DNA of 64,000 nt from Planosporangium sp963837285 (GTDB lineage: Bacteria > Actinomycetota > Actinomycetes > Mycobacteriales > Micromonosporaceae): NCBI GenBank assembly GCA_963837285.1, contig CAWIMS010000005.1, forward strand, positions 1,674,001 to 1,738,000, in the 5' to 3' direction. Shown here one piece after another: positions 26,623 through 35,114 of the stretch; the first letter of the stretch is position 1; each line of letters begins with the position of its first letter. The notes below the pieces were generated by a model, which was given only the letters and a program-made list of their open reading frames with translations, ran no database searches and was not told the DNA's origin. The position numbers and the translations under genes are program-made.

Positions 26623-27285
26623 CTACCGCCGCCGAAGGAGCCGCTGCGCGAGAGTCTCGCGCAGATCGTCGGGCAGCCCGTCGATCTCGACCAGCCCGGG
26701 CAGCAGCTCCGGATGGGTCATGTACGCCCGATACGCCTGCGCGATCGTCACTCCGTGCGCCGGACGGTCCTCTACGGTCACCGGATCGCCGGCCCACACC
26801 TCGCCCGGCTCCAGCACGCGCAGGTACGCGCCCGGGCGCATTGCCCGGGCGAAGGTCTTCACCCAGCGCGGCTCGCCCATCGTGCGCCCGAACGTGACGC
26901 ACGGGATGCGACCGAATGTCGGCTGGAGGACCAACCGTGGACCGATGCGCCACCGTTCGCCGATGACCGCGCCGTTGACGTCGACCCCCTCGGTCGTCAG
27001 GTTCTCGCCGAAGAGCCCGTTGGCCAGCCGGCGGCAGAGCTGCGCCTGCCACCAGTCGTAGTCCTCTCGCGCATACGCGTACACGGCCTGGTCGTCACCG
27101 CCGTGGTGCTCGATGTCGAAGATCTGGTCACCGACCAGGCCGCTGTGCAGCCCGGTCGTTTTGGGCCCCGGGGCGCGCACGGTGACCAGGTGATCGACCG
27201 GCCGTTTGTTGATGCCCGTGAGACCACCGCCCTTGGCCGGGTTGGGCTCCGGCACCGCCAGGTTGACCGAAACAATCCTGCTCAC
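26623..27285 (-). CDS. MOSC-domain protein (YiiM-like)
   Basis: 220 aa from GTG 27285. A TAGGTT -10-like box lies 8 nt before the start, so it may be leaderless. The N-terminus reads RIVSVNLAVPEPNPAKGG, then GLHSGLVGDQIFDIEHHGG, LFGENLTTEGVD and the conserved cysteine segment FGRIPCVTFG. This is a free-standing MOSC domain with the YiiM-type C-terminal extension. MOSC proteins bind molybdenum cofactor-like groups and YiiM reduces N-hydroxylated bases; that activity is inferred from family only. Confidence 0.85.
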   Translation of the reverse strand: MSRIVSVNLAVPEPNPAKGGGLTGINKRPVDHLVTVRAPGPKTTGLHSGLVGDQIFDIEHHGGDDQAVYAYAREDYDWWQAQLCRRLANGLFGENLTTEGVDVNGAVIGERWRIGPRLVLQPTFGRIPCVTFGRTMGEPRWVKTFARAMRPGAYLRVLEPGEVWAGDPVTVEDRPAHGVTIAQAYRAYMTHPELLPGLVEIDGLPDDLRETLAQRLLRRR

Positions 27286-27535
27286 GCCCGGCAACCTAAC
27301 CGCCCCGGCCACCGCATGCCGCGCAATTTCCCACCATCCGCCCGGGCGCCCTGAAGATGACACCCAGCTTCCAAGAGCACGTCTCCCCTGCCACTTTCGT
27401 CGTCGAGTCGGGCCGGCGGGCTCCGACTTTGGTGTGAGCCGAGCACCGTCCACACGGCGATGTGCCGGCGGGTGGCGCATCGGCATGCTGATCGCGAACG
27501 GACCGATGCGAATGGGCCGATGAGAACGAGGAGTC

Positions 27536-28308
27536 ATGGTGAAATGGTTCAAGGTAACCGCAGCCGCGATCGTGGCGACCGCGACTGTCCTGACCGGCGG
27601 CGTCGCTTACGCGGCCGAGACGAGTCACCGGTACGACCAGGGCCAACTGCAGCACGATCTGGACGCCATCCACGCCACCGGTGTTTCCGGCGTGCTCGCC
27701 GAGGTGGACACCGGGCCGCGCCGCCTGCGCGGTACCAGCGGTGTCGCCGACCTCCAGGCCGGTGGACCGATCAATGTGGACGGATACTTCCGGATGGGCA
27801 GCAATACCAAGACATTCGTGTCCGCCGTTGTTCTGCAACTCGTCGGCGAAGGCCGGCTCTGCCTCGATGACCCGGTCGAGCGCTGGTTGCCGGGGGTGGT
27901 CACCGGCAACGGCAACAACGGCGCCGCCATCACCGTACGGCAACTGCTACAGCACACCAGCGGGATCTACGACTACACCAACGATCTCCTCGCCCAGATC
28001 GGCTCGGTCGAGGACTTCCAGGAGTTCCGGTTCGCGTCGTACACGCCGGACCACCGTTCTGGCCACCACGTTCCAGGCGGACCGGCCCGGCCTTGCGGTA
28101 CGGCCTCGGGTTGCAGTGGGCACCATTGACCTGTGGCGGCGGCTACTGGGGCCACGACGGTGACGTACCTGGCTTCAGCACCCGCAGTGCCGTGAGCGAA
28201 GACGGCCGGACGACCGTCGTCATCTCGATCTCCACGTCCGCCGACACGCCGGTGGATCAGGCCGGCTGGGGCATGATCGACCATGTCCTTTGCAGCCAGC
28301 GTGGATAG
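27536..28308 (+). pseudogene. Serine hydrolase (class C beta-lactamase/DD-peptidase family) with large internal deletion
   Basis: The 5-prime part encodes a signal peptide (VTAAAIVATATVLTGGVAYA) and the SxxK nucleophile region GYFRMGSNTKTFVSAVVLQL, up to EFRFASYTPD. There the frame is lost. After a deletion of roughly 200 codons, a second frame from 28093 gives YGLGLQWAPLTCGGGYWGHD and ends VDQAGWGMIDHVLCSQ. The YxN catalytic motif lies in the missing part. It is a disrupted extracytoplasmic D-Ala-D-Ala carboxypeptidase-like gene. Confidence 0.8.
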
Positions 28309-28438
28309 CCGGAATCCCGCAGACACCATCGGCGCCGCGTAAAGCAAACGTACAGGTGCCGTAAAGCGCCGGAGCGAACCCTGGTCGGTAGCGGGGCGCG
28401 GACGCGCGCTCCCACAGCCGAGAGACGAGGAGGGATTC

Positions 28439-29266
28439 ATGAGACTCCGGCTGGGTTGGCGACGTACCGGAGGGGCGCTGCTCGCGATGTTCGCGACGGC
28501 GGCGGCGGTCGCCATCCCGTCAGGCCCCGCACATGCCAGCGGCTTCCCGGTCGCCGGCGGCAGCGGGTGGAACTGGAGCTACCGGTACACGTCCGATACC
28601 GGCCTGTCCGTCAGAGGCGGGCTGCCCGGCGTGCTCATGCTCATGAGCGGTAGCGACGTCAACGGCGACCGGCAACTCTTCCCGGTGGTGCTCGACACCT
28701 CCCGGGACGGTTTCTGCGCTGGTCTCGCGATGTACGACAGCGGCGGCAACCCGGTCTTCGCGCCGCAGGTCACCTGTGACGGGCAATTCGACGGCAGCAC
28801 GCTGACGTTCCGGGGGGACGCGACCGTGCTGCTGTACCAGGCCAACGCGCAGGGCACCGTCAGCGGCGGGTTCTACTTCGAGACGATTCCCGGCTTCGAC
28901 GGCGATCCCGGGATGCGCACCGCCGGTACCGGGTTCCACTGGACCTACACCGACGACATCAACTTCGCCTTCGACATGGCGATCCCCGGTGCCAGCGTGC
29001 AGGGTACGGGATTCCACGAGACGTCCCGGGATGCCCGGGGGGCTCGGTTCACCGTCGCGTGGACCGGGGGGAGCAGCTGCGTCCAGGCGGACATCCAGGG
29101 TGAGGAACCGACGATCCCCGGCGGGAACGTCGCCGTGGCCTGCCCGTTCGGTAGCCCTGCGTCCGGCTCGATGCGGAACATGCACAACGGCGTCGTGCTC
29201 CGCGCCTTCGCCGGATCGCACGCACTCAACGGCCGGATCCCGATGCCCTTCACCTTCGCGTCGTGA
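28439..29266 (+). CDS. Secreted protein of unknown family, paralogue A
   Basis: 275 aa from ATG 28439 with GAGGAGG upstream. The signal peptide (GGALLAMFATAAAVAIPSG) is probably cut at AHA-SG. The mature 240 residues are beta-rich with recurrent Trp/Tyr/Phe (WNWSYRYTSDTGLSVRGGLP, GFHWTYTDDINFAFDMAIPG). There are four cysteines, in DGFCAGLAM, QVTCDG, SSCVQADIQGE and VAVACPFGS, which probably form two disulfides. I recognise no family. The next gene is a paralogue with all four cysteines kept. Confidence 0.8.
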   Translation: MRLRLGWRRTGGALLAMFATAAAVAIPSGPAHASGFPVAGGSGWNWSYRYTSDTGLSVRGGLPGVLMLMSGSDVNGDRQLFPVVLDTSRDGFCAGLAMYDSGGNPVFAPQVTCDGQFDGSTLTFRGDATVLLYQANAQGTVSGGFYFETIPGFDGDPGMRTAGTGFHWTYTDDINFAFDMAIPGASVQGTGFHETSRDARGARFTVAWTGGSSCVQADIQGEEPTIPGGNVAVACPFGSPASGSMRNMHNGVVLRAFAGSHALNGRIPMPFTFAS

Positions 29267-29277
29267 GGGAGGTTGCC

Positions 29278-30108
29278 ATGGGATTCCATCGGGGGTGGCG
29301 GCGTTCCGTAGGGTCGCTGGTCGTGGCGCTCATCGCCGTGGCGGCGGTGGTCGTCCCGTCCGGCCCGGCTCAGGCCGTGAACCTTCCGGTCGAGGACGGT
29401 ACCGGGTGGTCGTTCCGGTTCCGGTACAACTCGCCGACCGACCTGAGCATCGGCGGGACTGTCCCGGGTGTGCTGGTCAGTGTCGGCGCCGACGACATCG
29501 ACGGCGATCGGACGATCGCGCCGCTGCTGATCGACACCGCACCCGGTGACGGTTTCTGCGCCGGGCTGATCGTGTTCACCGATGACGGTGTCCAGGTTGG
29601 GGACCGCCTGGTCACCTGCGGCGGATCCGTGTTGCTCACCCTCCCGGTGATCCACGGGGACGTGACCATCGTGCCTTACCAGACGCTACCGGGGAGGACC
29701 GACATCGTCGGTGCGTACTACGTGGGGACGGTGCCCAGCTTCCGCGACGATCCCGCGATGCGTACCGCCGGTACCGGGTTCAACTGGAACTACACCAACG
29801 CGACCGATTTCAACTTCGAAACGGTGATCCCGGGTGCGCACGTCACCGGAAGTGGCTCGCGGCAAGGCCCGGACACCCGGAGGGCGCAGTTCTCCATCTT
29901 CTGGACCGGCGGGAGCGGCTGCGTCCAGGCGGACATCCAGGGCGAGAGCGATCCGACGATCCCCGGCGGGAACGTCGCCGTGGCCTGCCCGTTCGGCAGC
30001 GGGTTCGGCTCGATGAGCGACATGCACAACGCCATCGATGTCCGTACCTTCGCCGGGTCGCACGTCCTGCGCGGCCAGGTGGCGATACCGTTCCGGCTGT
30101 CGCACTGA
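29278..30108 (+). CDS. Secreted protein of unknown family, paralogue B
   Basis: 276 aa. The ATG at 29278 is chosen over GTG 29263 because GAGGGAGG (29265-29272) ends 5 nt before it. A signal peptide (SLVVALIAVAAVVVPSG) ends near AQA-VN. It matches paralogue A along its length: DGFCAGLIVF, FNWNYTNATDFNFETVIPG, GCVQADIQGE, TIPGGNVAVACPFGS, MHNAIDVRTFAGSHVL. The pair arose by tandem duplication and probably forms one operon ending at the hairpin 30115-30152. No function is assigned. Confidence 0.8.
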   Translation: MGFHRGWRRSVGSLVVALIAVAAVVVPSGPAQAVNLPVEDGTGWSFRFRYNSPTDLSIGGTVPGVLVSVGADDIDGDRTIAPLLIDTAPGDGFCAGLIVFTDDGVQVGDRLVTCGGSVLLTLPVIHGDVTIVPYQTLPGRTDIVGAYYVGTVPSFRDDPAMRTAGTGFNWNYTNATDFNFETVIPGAHVTGSGSRQGPDTRRAQFSIFWTGGSGCVQADIQGESDPTIPGGNVAVACPFGSGFGSMSDMHNAIDVRTFAGSHVLRGQVAIPFRLSH

Positions 30109-30114
30109 GACACC

Positions 30115-30152
30115 TCGCCCGCCGCCGACCGTACCCGGCCGGCGGCGGGCGA
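30115..30152 (+). terminator. Terminator hairpin after the secreted paralogue pair
   Basis: TCGCCCGCCGCCG (30115-30127) pairs perfectly with 30140-30152 around a 12-nt loop. It starts 7 nt after the stop codon of paralogue B. Confidence 0.75.
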
Positions 30153-30219
30153 CACGTGCGAGGCCGCACCGCCGTCGCGTTCGCCTCAGCCGGTCGGACC
30201 GGCGGCCGATAGCTGGTGT

Positions 30220-32055
30220 GTGAGGCAGCCGACCCGCCGCGCCCTGACCAGGGATCCGATCCTGGTCGGGCTGTTCGCGCTGGCCGTCGTCACCACACTC
30301 TGGTACGTCCTCGCCCCGGCCGGCGTCGCAGCGCAGGTGATCACTTACCGGACGATGCAGCCCCTGTTGAACGTCGGGCTGGCGGTGCTGTCGGTACGTG
30401 CCGCCCGGCTGCCCGCGCTGCCCCGGGCGGCCCAGCGGTTCTGGTACTCGTTGGGTCTCGCCGGTGGCATTCTCGCGGTCGGCAACAGTTCCCAGGCGGT
30501 GCTGACCTGGTTGCACCCGACGGTGCGGGCCGTCGAGATGGGTGCCTTCCAGAGCGTGTGCCAGGTGGTCGGCACCGCTGTCCCGCTGGTCATGATGTTG
30601 ACGTACCCGTTGGGCCTGGACACCAGGCGCAAGCGCGTCTCGTTCTGGCTGGACGCGGTCACCGTGATGATAGGGACCGCGGTGGTCGCCTGGTACCTGA
30701 CGGCGGGCACGGTACTCGACGCCCGTCAGCTGATCGCCTCGCTGGTCAGCTGCGGCGTCTCGGTCGTCACGGTCTTCGCCGTGGTGAAGCTGATGATCAG
30801 CGGTTCCCGGCCGTTCACCCGCTCAGCGGCGATCTGCGGCGCGGTCTCTGTCGGGATCGAGGGCGTGACCGAGGCGGTCGGCCCGCTGCTGGCACGCGGC
30901 GGATACCTGCCGCTGCTGCTGGCCGTGAGCCTGGTCCCGGCATACCTGAGCACCGCCACACCGCGCGTGCAGCAGCTGCGGATGCTGGCCGACCCGGGGG
31001 CGTTGACCAGCCGGCCGCGCCTGTACAGCAAGCTGCCCTACCTCGCCGTGGCGGTGACGCAGACGGTACTTGTGGTGGCGCTGGTGCACCGCGGGCCGGA
31101 CGGTCAGATGTGGGGCGTGATGGTCGGCGTGCTCGTGATCACGGCCGCCGTGGTGGCGCGGCAGCTGACCGCGTTCACCGACAACAGCCGACTGCTGCAG
31201 CAGGTCAGCCGGCAGGAGGAACGGTTCCGGGCCCTGGTGCGGCACGCCTCGGAGATCACGTTCATCGTCGACGGCTCCGGTGTCATCTCCTACGCGAGCC
31301 CGGCCACGCTCCGCGTCCTCGGCGTCGATCCAACGGAGGCCGTCGGCCAGGCCTGGGGCTGGAAGGTACACCCGGACGACCTTGACGCGCTCCGCGCAAC
31401 CGTCGCGGACCTGCTCGATCACCCGGACACGAGCGTCACCTACGAGATGCGGGTCAGCCATGCCGACGGCGGCTGGCGGTGGCTGGAGACCGTCAGTACC
31501 AACCTGATCGGCGATCCGAGCGTGGACGGCGTGGTCTGCAACGCGCGCGACATCAGTGCGGCCCGGCAGTTGCGGGATGAGCTGCGCCGGGAGGCGTCAC
31601 ACGACCCGCTGACCGGGCTCGGCAACCGGGGTCTGTTCAACGAGCGGCTGGCCGCGCACAGCCGGCAGCAGACCGCGGTGATCCTTATCGACCTGGACGA
31701 CTTCAAGCCCGTCAACGACAGGCTCGGCCACCACGTCGGCGACGCCCTGCTGGTCGCCGTCGGTCAGCGGCTGCGGTCGACCGTGCGGCCCACCGACACG
31801 GTGGTGCGCCTCGGCGGCGACGAGTTCGCCGTCCTCCTGCCCGGTGCTGACGGCGACACCGGAGCGGCGGTCGCCGCCCGGATCAGGCAGGCGTTCGCCG
31901 AACCGGTACCGGTGGACGGCCACTGGCTGAGCATCAAGGCCAGCTTCGGTGTCGTCAACGGCGAGCTGGACCCCGACGGTGAGCTGCTGCGCCGCGCCGA
32001 CGAGGCGATGTACGCGGCCAAGCGGGCCGGCAAGGACGCCGCGACGACGCGCTAG
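30220..32055 (+). CDS. Membrane diguanylate cyclase with PAS and GGDEF domains
   Basis: 611 aa from GTG 30220; no clear ribosome site. About nine hydrophobic helices span residues 12-320, a PAS domain follows (RFRALVRHASEITFIVDGSG, then GGWRWLETVSTNLIGD), and the GGDEF domain begins DPLTGLGNRGLFNERL. The active loop is RLGGDEFAVLLPG, with an inhibitory RxxD site (RPTD) five residues before it. It should make cyclic di-GMP in response to a membrane or PAS signal. No EAL domain is present. Proximity to the chemotaxis cluster suggests control of motility or development. Confidence 0.92.
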   Translation: MRQPTRRALTRDPILVGLFALAVVTTLWYVLAPAGVAAQVITYRTMQPLLNVGLAVLSVRAARLPALPRAAQRFWYSLGLAGGILAVGNSSQAVLTWLHPTVRAVEMGAFQSVCQVVGTAVPLVMMLTYPLGLDTRRKRVSFWLDAVTVMIGTAVVAWYLTAGTVLDARQLIASLVSCGVSVVTVFAVVKLMISGSRPFTRSAAICGAVSVGIEGVTEAVGPLLARGGYLPLLLAVSLVPAYLSTATPRVQQLRMLADPGALTSRPRLYSKLPYLAVAVTQTVLVVALVHRGPDGQMWGVMVGVLVITAAVVARQLTAFTDNSRLLQQVSRQEERFRALVRHASEITFIVDGSGVISYASPATLRVLGVDPTEAVGQAWGWKVHPDDLDALRATVADLLDHPDTSVTYEMRVSHADGGWRWLETVSTNLIGDPSVDGVVCNARDISAARQLRDELRREASHDPLTGLGNRGLFNERLAAHSRQQTAVILIDLDDFKPVNDRLGHHVGDALLVAVGQRLRSTVRPTDTVVRLGGDEFAVLLPGADGDTGAAVAARIRQAFAEPVPVDGHWLSIKASFGVVNGELDPDGELLRRADEAMYAAKRAGKDAATTR

Positions 32056-32057
32056 GG

Positions 32058-32281
32058 CCACTGCCCGACGGGCGATGGCGGCTCTACGCGAGCTGCGCGA
32101 CGCCGGGGTCGAAGGCCTGGTGGGTCGGGATGGTGGAGGCCGCCGACCTCACCGGCCTGGCGGACGCTGCCGTCCATCCGGTCTTCCCGGCCGGCGAGCG
32201 CACCGCGTACAAGGATCCGATCGTCCACCGCGACGCGACGGGCTGGCGCGCCCGGATCTGCTGCCATCCGTCCGGCCGGGG
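32058..32281 (+). pseudogene. Glycosidase-like protein fragment
   Basis: Directly after the cyclase stop, one frame reads LPDGRWRLYASCATPGSKAW, then VFPAGERTAYKDPIVHRDAT and GWRARICCHPSG. This pattern (PDGxWRLYxSCATPGxK, KDPxV.RD..GW..W.CCHP) resembles an internal blade of actinobacterial five-bladed glycosidase-like proteins. Both ends are missing; the right side runs into the 3-prime end of cheA. It is a relic. Confidence 0.5.
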
Positions 32282-32290
32282 CGGGGCCCG

Positions 32291-34465
32291 TCACACCGTC
32301 AGGGCCGGCGTCCCGGTCTGGCGCATGTGCTCGCGTGCGGAGTGGCCGGAGACCAGCGGGCCGACGTCGAGGATCAGCGCGATCTCGCCGTTGCCCAGGA
32401 TGGTCGAGCCGCTGATGCATTTCAACCGGCTGAACAGCACACCCAGCGGCTTGATGACCGTCTGCAACTCGCCCAGCAGCGAGTCGACCACGAGGCCGGT
32501 ACGCTGCCCGGACTGCTCGACCACGACCACGTTCTGCCGGCGCGCCGGCTCGCCCGCAATGCTGAACAGCGTCCGGAGCCGGATGAACGGCAGCACCTCG
32601 CCGCGCAGGTTCATGCAGTCGCGGCCCTGCGGTTCCGCTGGCAGTTCCACGCACTCGGTGACCCGGTCCAGCGGCACGATGAAACACGACGAACCGACGC
32701 CGACCAGGAACCCGTCGATGATCGCCAGGGTCAGCGGGAGCCGGATCCGGATGGTGGTACCCACGCCCCGGGTCGTCTCGACCTCGATACTGCCGCGCAG
32801 CGAGGTGACGTTGCGCTGGACGACGTCCATGCCGACCCCGCGTCCGGACAGGTTCGAGACCGTCTCGGCGGTGGAGAAGCCGGGCTCGAAGATCAGGTTG
32901 TAGACCTCCTGGTCGGTCAGCGTCGCGCCGGAAGCGACCAGGCCCCGGTCGGTCGCCTTGGCGAGAATCCGGTCCCGGTCGAGCCCGCGCCCGTCGTCGC
33001 CGACCTCGATCACGATGCTGCCCGCGTCGTGGTACGCGTTCAGGTGCAACGTGCCCTGCGGGTTCTTGCCGTGGCGCAGCCGGTCGGCGGGCAGCTCGAT
33101 GCCGTGGTCGAGCGAGTTGCGCACCAGGTGCAGAAGCGGGTCGCTGATCCGCTCCACGAGGGCCTTGTCCATCTCGGCGTCGCCGCCGGTGATCACCAGC
33201 GAGACCTCCTTGCCGAGTTCGAGGCACACGTCGCGGGCCACCCGCTCGAACCGGCGCAGGGTCGTGCCGATCGGCACCATGCGCAGCGACAGCGCGCTGT
33301 GGCGGACCTCGTCGACCAGGCGCATCACCTCGCCCTGCACCTCCGACGAGGCGTCGCCGCCGCGTACCCCGGTGCTCGACTGCGCGATCACGAGCTCGCC
33401 CACCAGGTCGATCAGCTTGTCCAGGCGGCCGGCGTCGACCCGGATGGTCTGCGTGTCGTGCGATCTCGTCTCGGTGGTACGTCGCTGCCGGTTGAGCGCC
33501 GCGTCCACGATCGGCCGGGGCACCAGGCCCTCCTCGACGAGGATCTGGCCGATCGGTTCCAGCGGGGTACCGCCGCGCGTCGCCCGCTCCTGCTGGATCC
33601 GCAGTGCCTGGGCCATCTCCAGCTCGGTGACCGAGCCGCTCTCGATGAGCACGTCGCCGATCCGGTCGTTCTCCGGCATCGCGCGGATCGCCCGTACGAA
33701 CGCGTCGAGCTGGCTTTCGGCCGGCAGGATCCGGATCTCGCTGTCGTCGCGGACGAACTCGAAGACGCTTTCGATCTCGGCCTTCGGTGCCTCGGTCACC
33801 AGCTCCGCGGTGAACCAGAGGTAACAGGTCTCCGGGTCCACCTCCGTCGCGTCCGGCAGATCATCGACCACTGTGGACACTGTGGTCAAGGTACCCATTG
33901 TGGACAGGTACCGCAGGAACGACAGCGGGTCCATGCCGTTGCGCAGGCAGTCCGGGCCGAACCGGAGGGTCAGGCGCCAGACCCGGCCCGCACCGGTCGC
34001 GCCCTCCTCGACCGCTGGGACGCCCGATAGCGGTCCGTCGGGTACCGGCGCGCCCTCGCCGTCGATCAGGAACGGTTCGAGCGCCGCGAGCAGCCGGTCG
34101 GCCTCGCCCACCGCGGCGGCGTCGGGTTCCAGCCGGCCCGCCGCGAGGTTCTCGATCATCGCGGAGATGTGGTCGGCGCACGGGAGCAGCGCGCTCACCA
34201 GTTCCGGGGAGACCTCCAGGTCGCCTTCGCGTACCGAGCCGAGCACGGTCTCCACCACGTGGGTGAACCGCACCAGGTGGTGCAGCCCGAACAGCCCCGA
34301 CGACCCCTTCAGGGTGTGCGCGGCGCGGAACACGGTGTTGACCGTGTCGCCGCCGGAGGGGCGCTCCTCCAGTTCCAGCAGGCCCTCCTCCAGCTCCTGC
34401 AACAGGTCGCGGGCCTCGGTCACGAACGTGTCGAGCGCTTCCCTCATGTCGTCGTCGACCGACAT
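32291..34465 (-). CDS. cheA: Chemotaxis histidine kinase CheA
   Basis: 724 aa from ATG 34465; the A is shared with the STAS stop (TGATG) and GGAGG lies 4 nt upstream. The HPt domain carries His50 in FRAAHTLKGSSGLFGLHHLV. A roughly 200-residue spacer follows, then the dimerisation helices, the HATPase domain (LLHLVRNSLDHGIELP, GDDGRGLD, GRGVGMDVV) and a CheW-like regulatory domain at the C-terminus. There is no receiver domain. It is the last gene of the minus-strand chemotaxis operon and phosphorylates the CheY and CheB encoded upstream. Confidence 0.95.
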   Translation of the reverse strand: MSVDDDMREALDTFVTEARDLLQELEEGLLELEERPSGGDTVNTVFRAAHTLKGSSGLFGLHHLVRFTHVVETVLGSVREGDLEVSPELVSALLPCADHISAMIENLAAGRLEPDAAAVGEADRLLAALEPFLIDGEGAPVPDGPLSGVPAVEEGATGAGRVWRLTLRFGPDCLRNGMDPLSFLRYLSTMGTLTTVSTVVDDLPDATEVDPETCYLWFTAELVTEAPKAEIESVFEFVRDDSEIRILPAESQLDAFVRAIRAMPENDRIGDVLIESGSVTELEMAQALRIQQERATRGGTPLEPIGQILVEEGLVPRPIVDAALNRQRRTTETRSHDTQTIRVDAGRLDKLIDLVGELVIAQSSTGVRGGDASSEVQGEVMRLVDEVRHSALSLRMVPIGTTLRRFERVARDVCLELGKEVSLVITGGDAEMDKALVERISDPLLHLVRNSLDHGIELPADRLRHGKNPQGTLHLNAYHDAGSIVIEVGDDGRGLDRDRILAKATDRGLVASGATLTDQEVYNLIFEPGFSTAETVSNLSGRGVGMDVVQRNVTSLRGSIEVETTRGVGTTIRIRLPLTLAIIDGFLVGVGSSCFIVPLDRVTECVELPAEPQGRDCMNLRGEVLPFIRLRTLFSIAGEPARRQNVVVVEQSGQRTGLVVDSLLGELQTVIKPLGVLFSRLKCISGSTILGNGEIALILDVGPLVSGHSAREHMRQTGTPALTV

Positions 34466-34740
34466 CACGCCTCCGCGGGTACCGATGGAATGTGCGCGAC
34501 GGCGAACACCTCGCGGACGGCGGAACTCGGTTCGTGGAGTTCGACGGCGATACCCTGCCGGGCCGCATCCCGCTGGACCAGCAACAGGATCTGCAGGCCG
34601 GCGGTGTCCATGTCGGTCACCCCGGACAGGTCGACCCGCAGCTCGCCGCTTCCGGCCAGCGCCGATATCAGCCGGTCCTTCTGCTCGGCCGCCGTGTGGA
34701 TCGTCAGTTCGCCTTCCACGAACACGCTCAGCTCGCTCAC
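34465..34740 (-). CDS. STAS-domain protein in chemotaxis operon
   Basis: 91 aa. It reads SVFVEGELTIHTAAEQKDRL, then LRVDLSGVTDMDTAGLQILL, the anti-sigma-factor-antagonist-like fold. In SpoIIAA the serine of 'DSSGL' is phosphorylated; here the site reads DTAGL, with threonine available. It overlaps cheY by 4 nt and cheA by 1 nt. STAS domains in chemosensory operons can serve as phosphorylation or scaffold partners. The role here is open. Confidence 0.85.
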   Translation of the reverse strand: MSELSVFVEGELTIHTAAEQKDRLISALAGSGELRVDLSGVTDMDTAGLQILLLVQRDAARQGIAVELHEPSSAVREVFAVAHIPSVPAEA

Positions 34741-35105
34741 GGCTGGATGAGTTTCGCGACGGCGTTCAGCATCTGTTCGGGCTGAAAGGGTTTGGTGACC
34801 CAGGCTTTCGCGCCGGCGGCCTGGGCCTGCCGCTTCTTTTCCTCCTGGGACTCGGTGGTCAGCATGATGATCGGCGTGAACTTGTACGCCGGCAGCTTGC
34901 GGGCCTCCGACACGAACGTGATGCCGTCCATGTTCGGCATGTTCACGTCCGAGATGATGAGGTGGATGCGCTGGCCGTTCAGCTTCGACAACGCGTCCTT
35001 GCCGTCGACCCCGGCGATCACGTCGTACCCGGCCCCCTTCAGCGCGATGCTGACGACCTGCCGTACCGACGCCGAGTCGTCCACGATCAGAATGGTCTTT
35101 GCCAT
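34737..35105 (-). CDS. cheY: CheY-type response regulator
   Basis: 122 aa single receiver domain: TILIVDDSASVRQVVSIALK, phospho-acceptor Asp53 in LIISDVNMPNMDG, conserved Thr in IIMLTTES, and Lys in AWVTKPFQ. No output domain. It overlaps the STAS gene by 4 nt and follows the receptor gene by 9 nt. It should carry the signal from CheA to the flagellar switch or another target. Confidence 0.93.
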   Translation of the reverse strand: MAKTILIVDDSASVRQVVSIALKGAGYDVIAGVDGKDALSKLNGQRIHLIISDVNMPNMDGITFVSEARKLPAYKFTPIIMLTTESQEEKKRQAQAAGAKAWVTKPFQPEQMLNAVAKLIQP

Positions 35106-35114
35106 CGCATACCC

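Noticed and set aside
31949..34030. Very long open frame (693 codons) on the plus strand opposite cheA
   Set aside because: It is antisense to a fully conserved CheA; its product is low-complexity Arg/His/Asp-rich, as expected from a complementary GC-biased frame.
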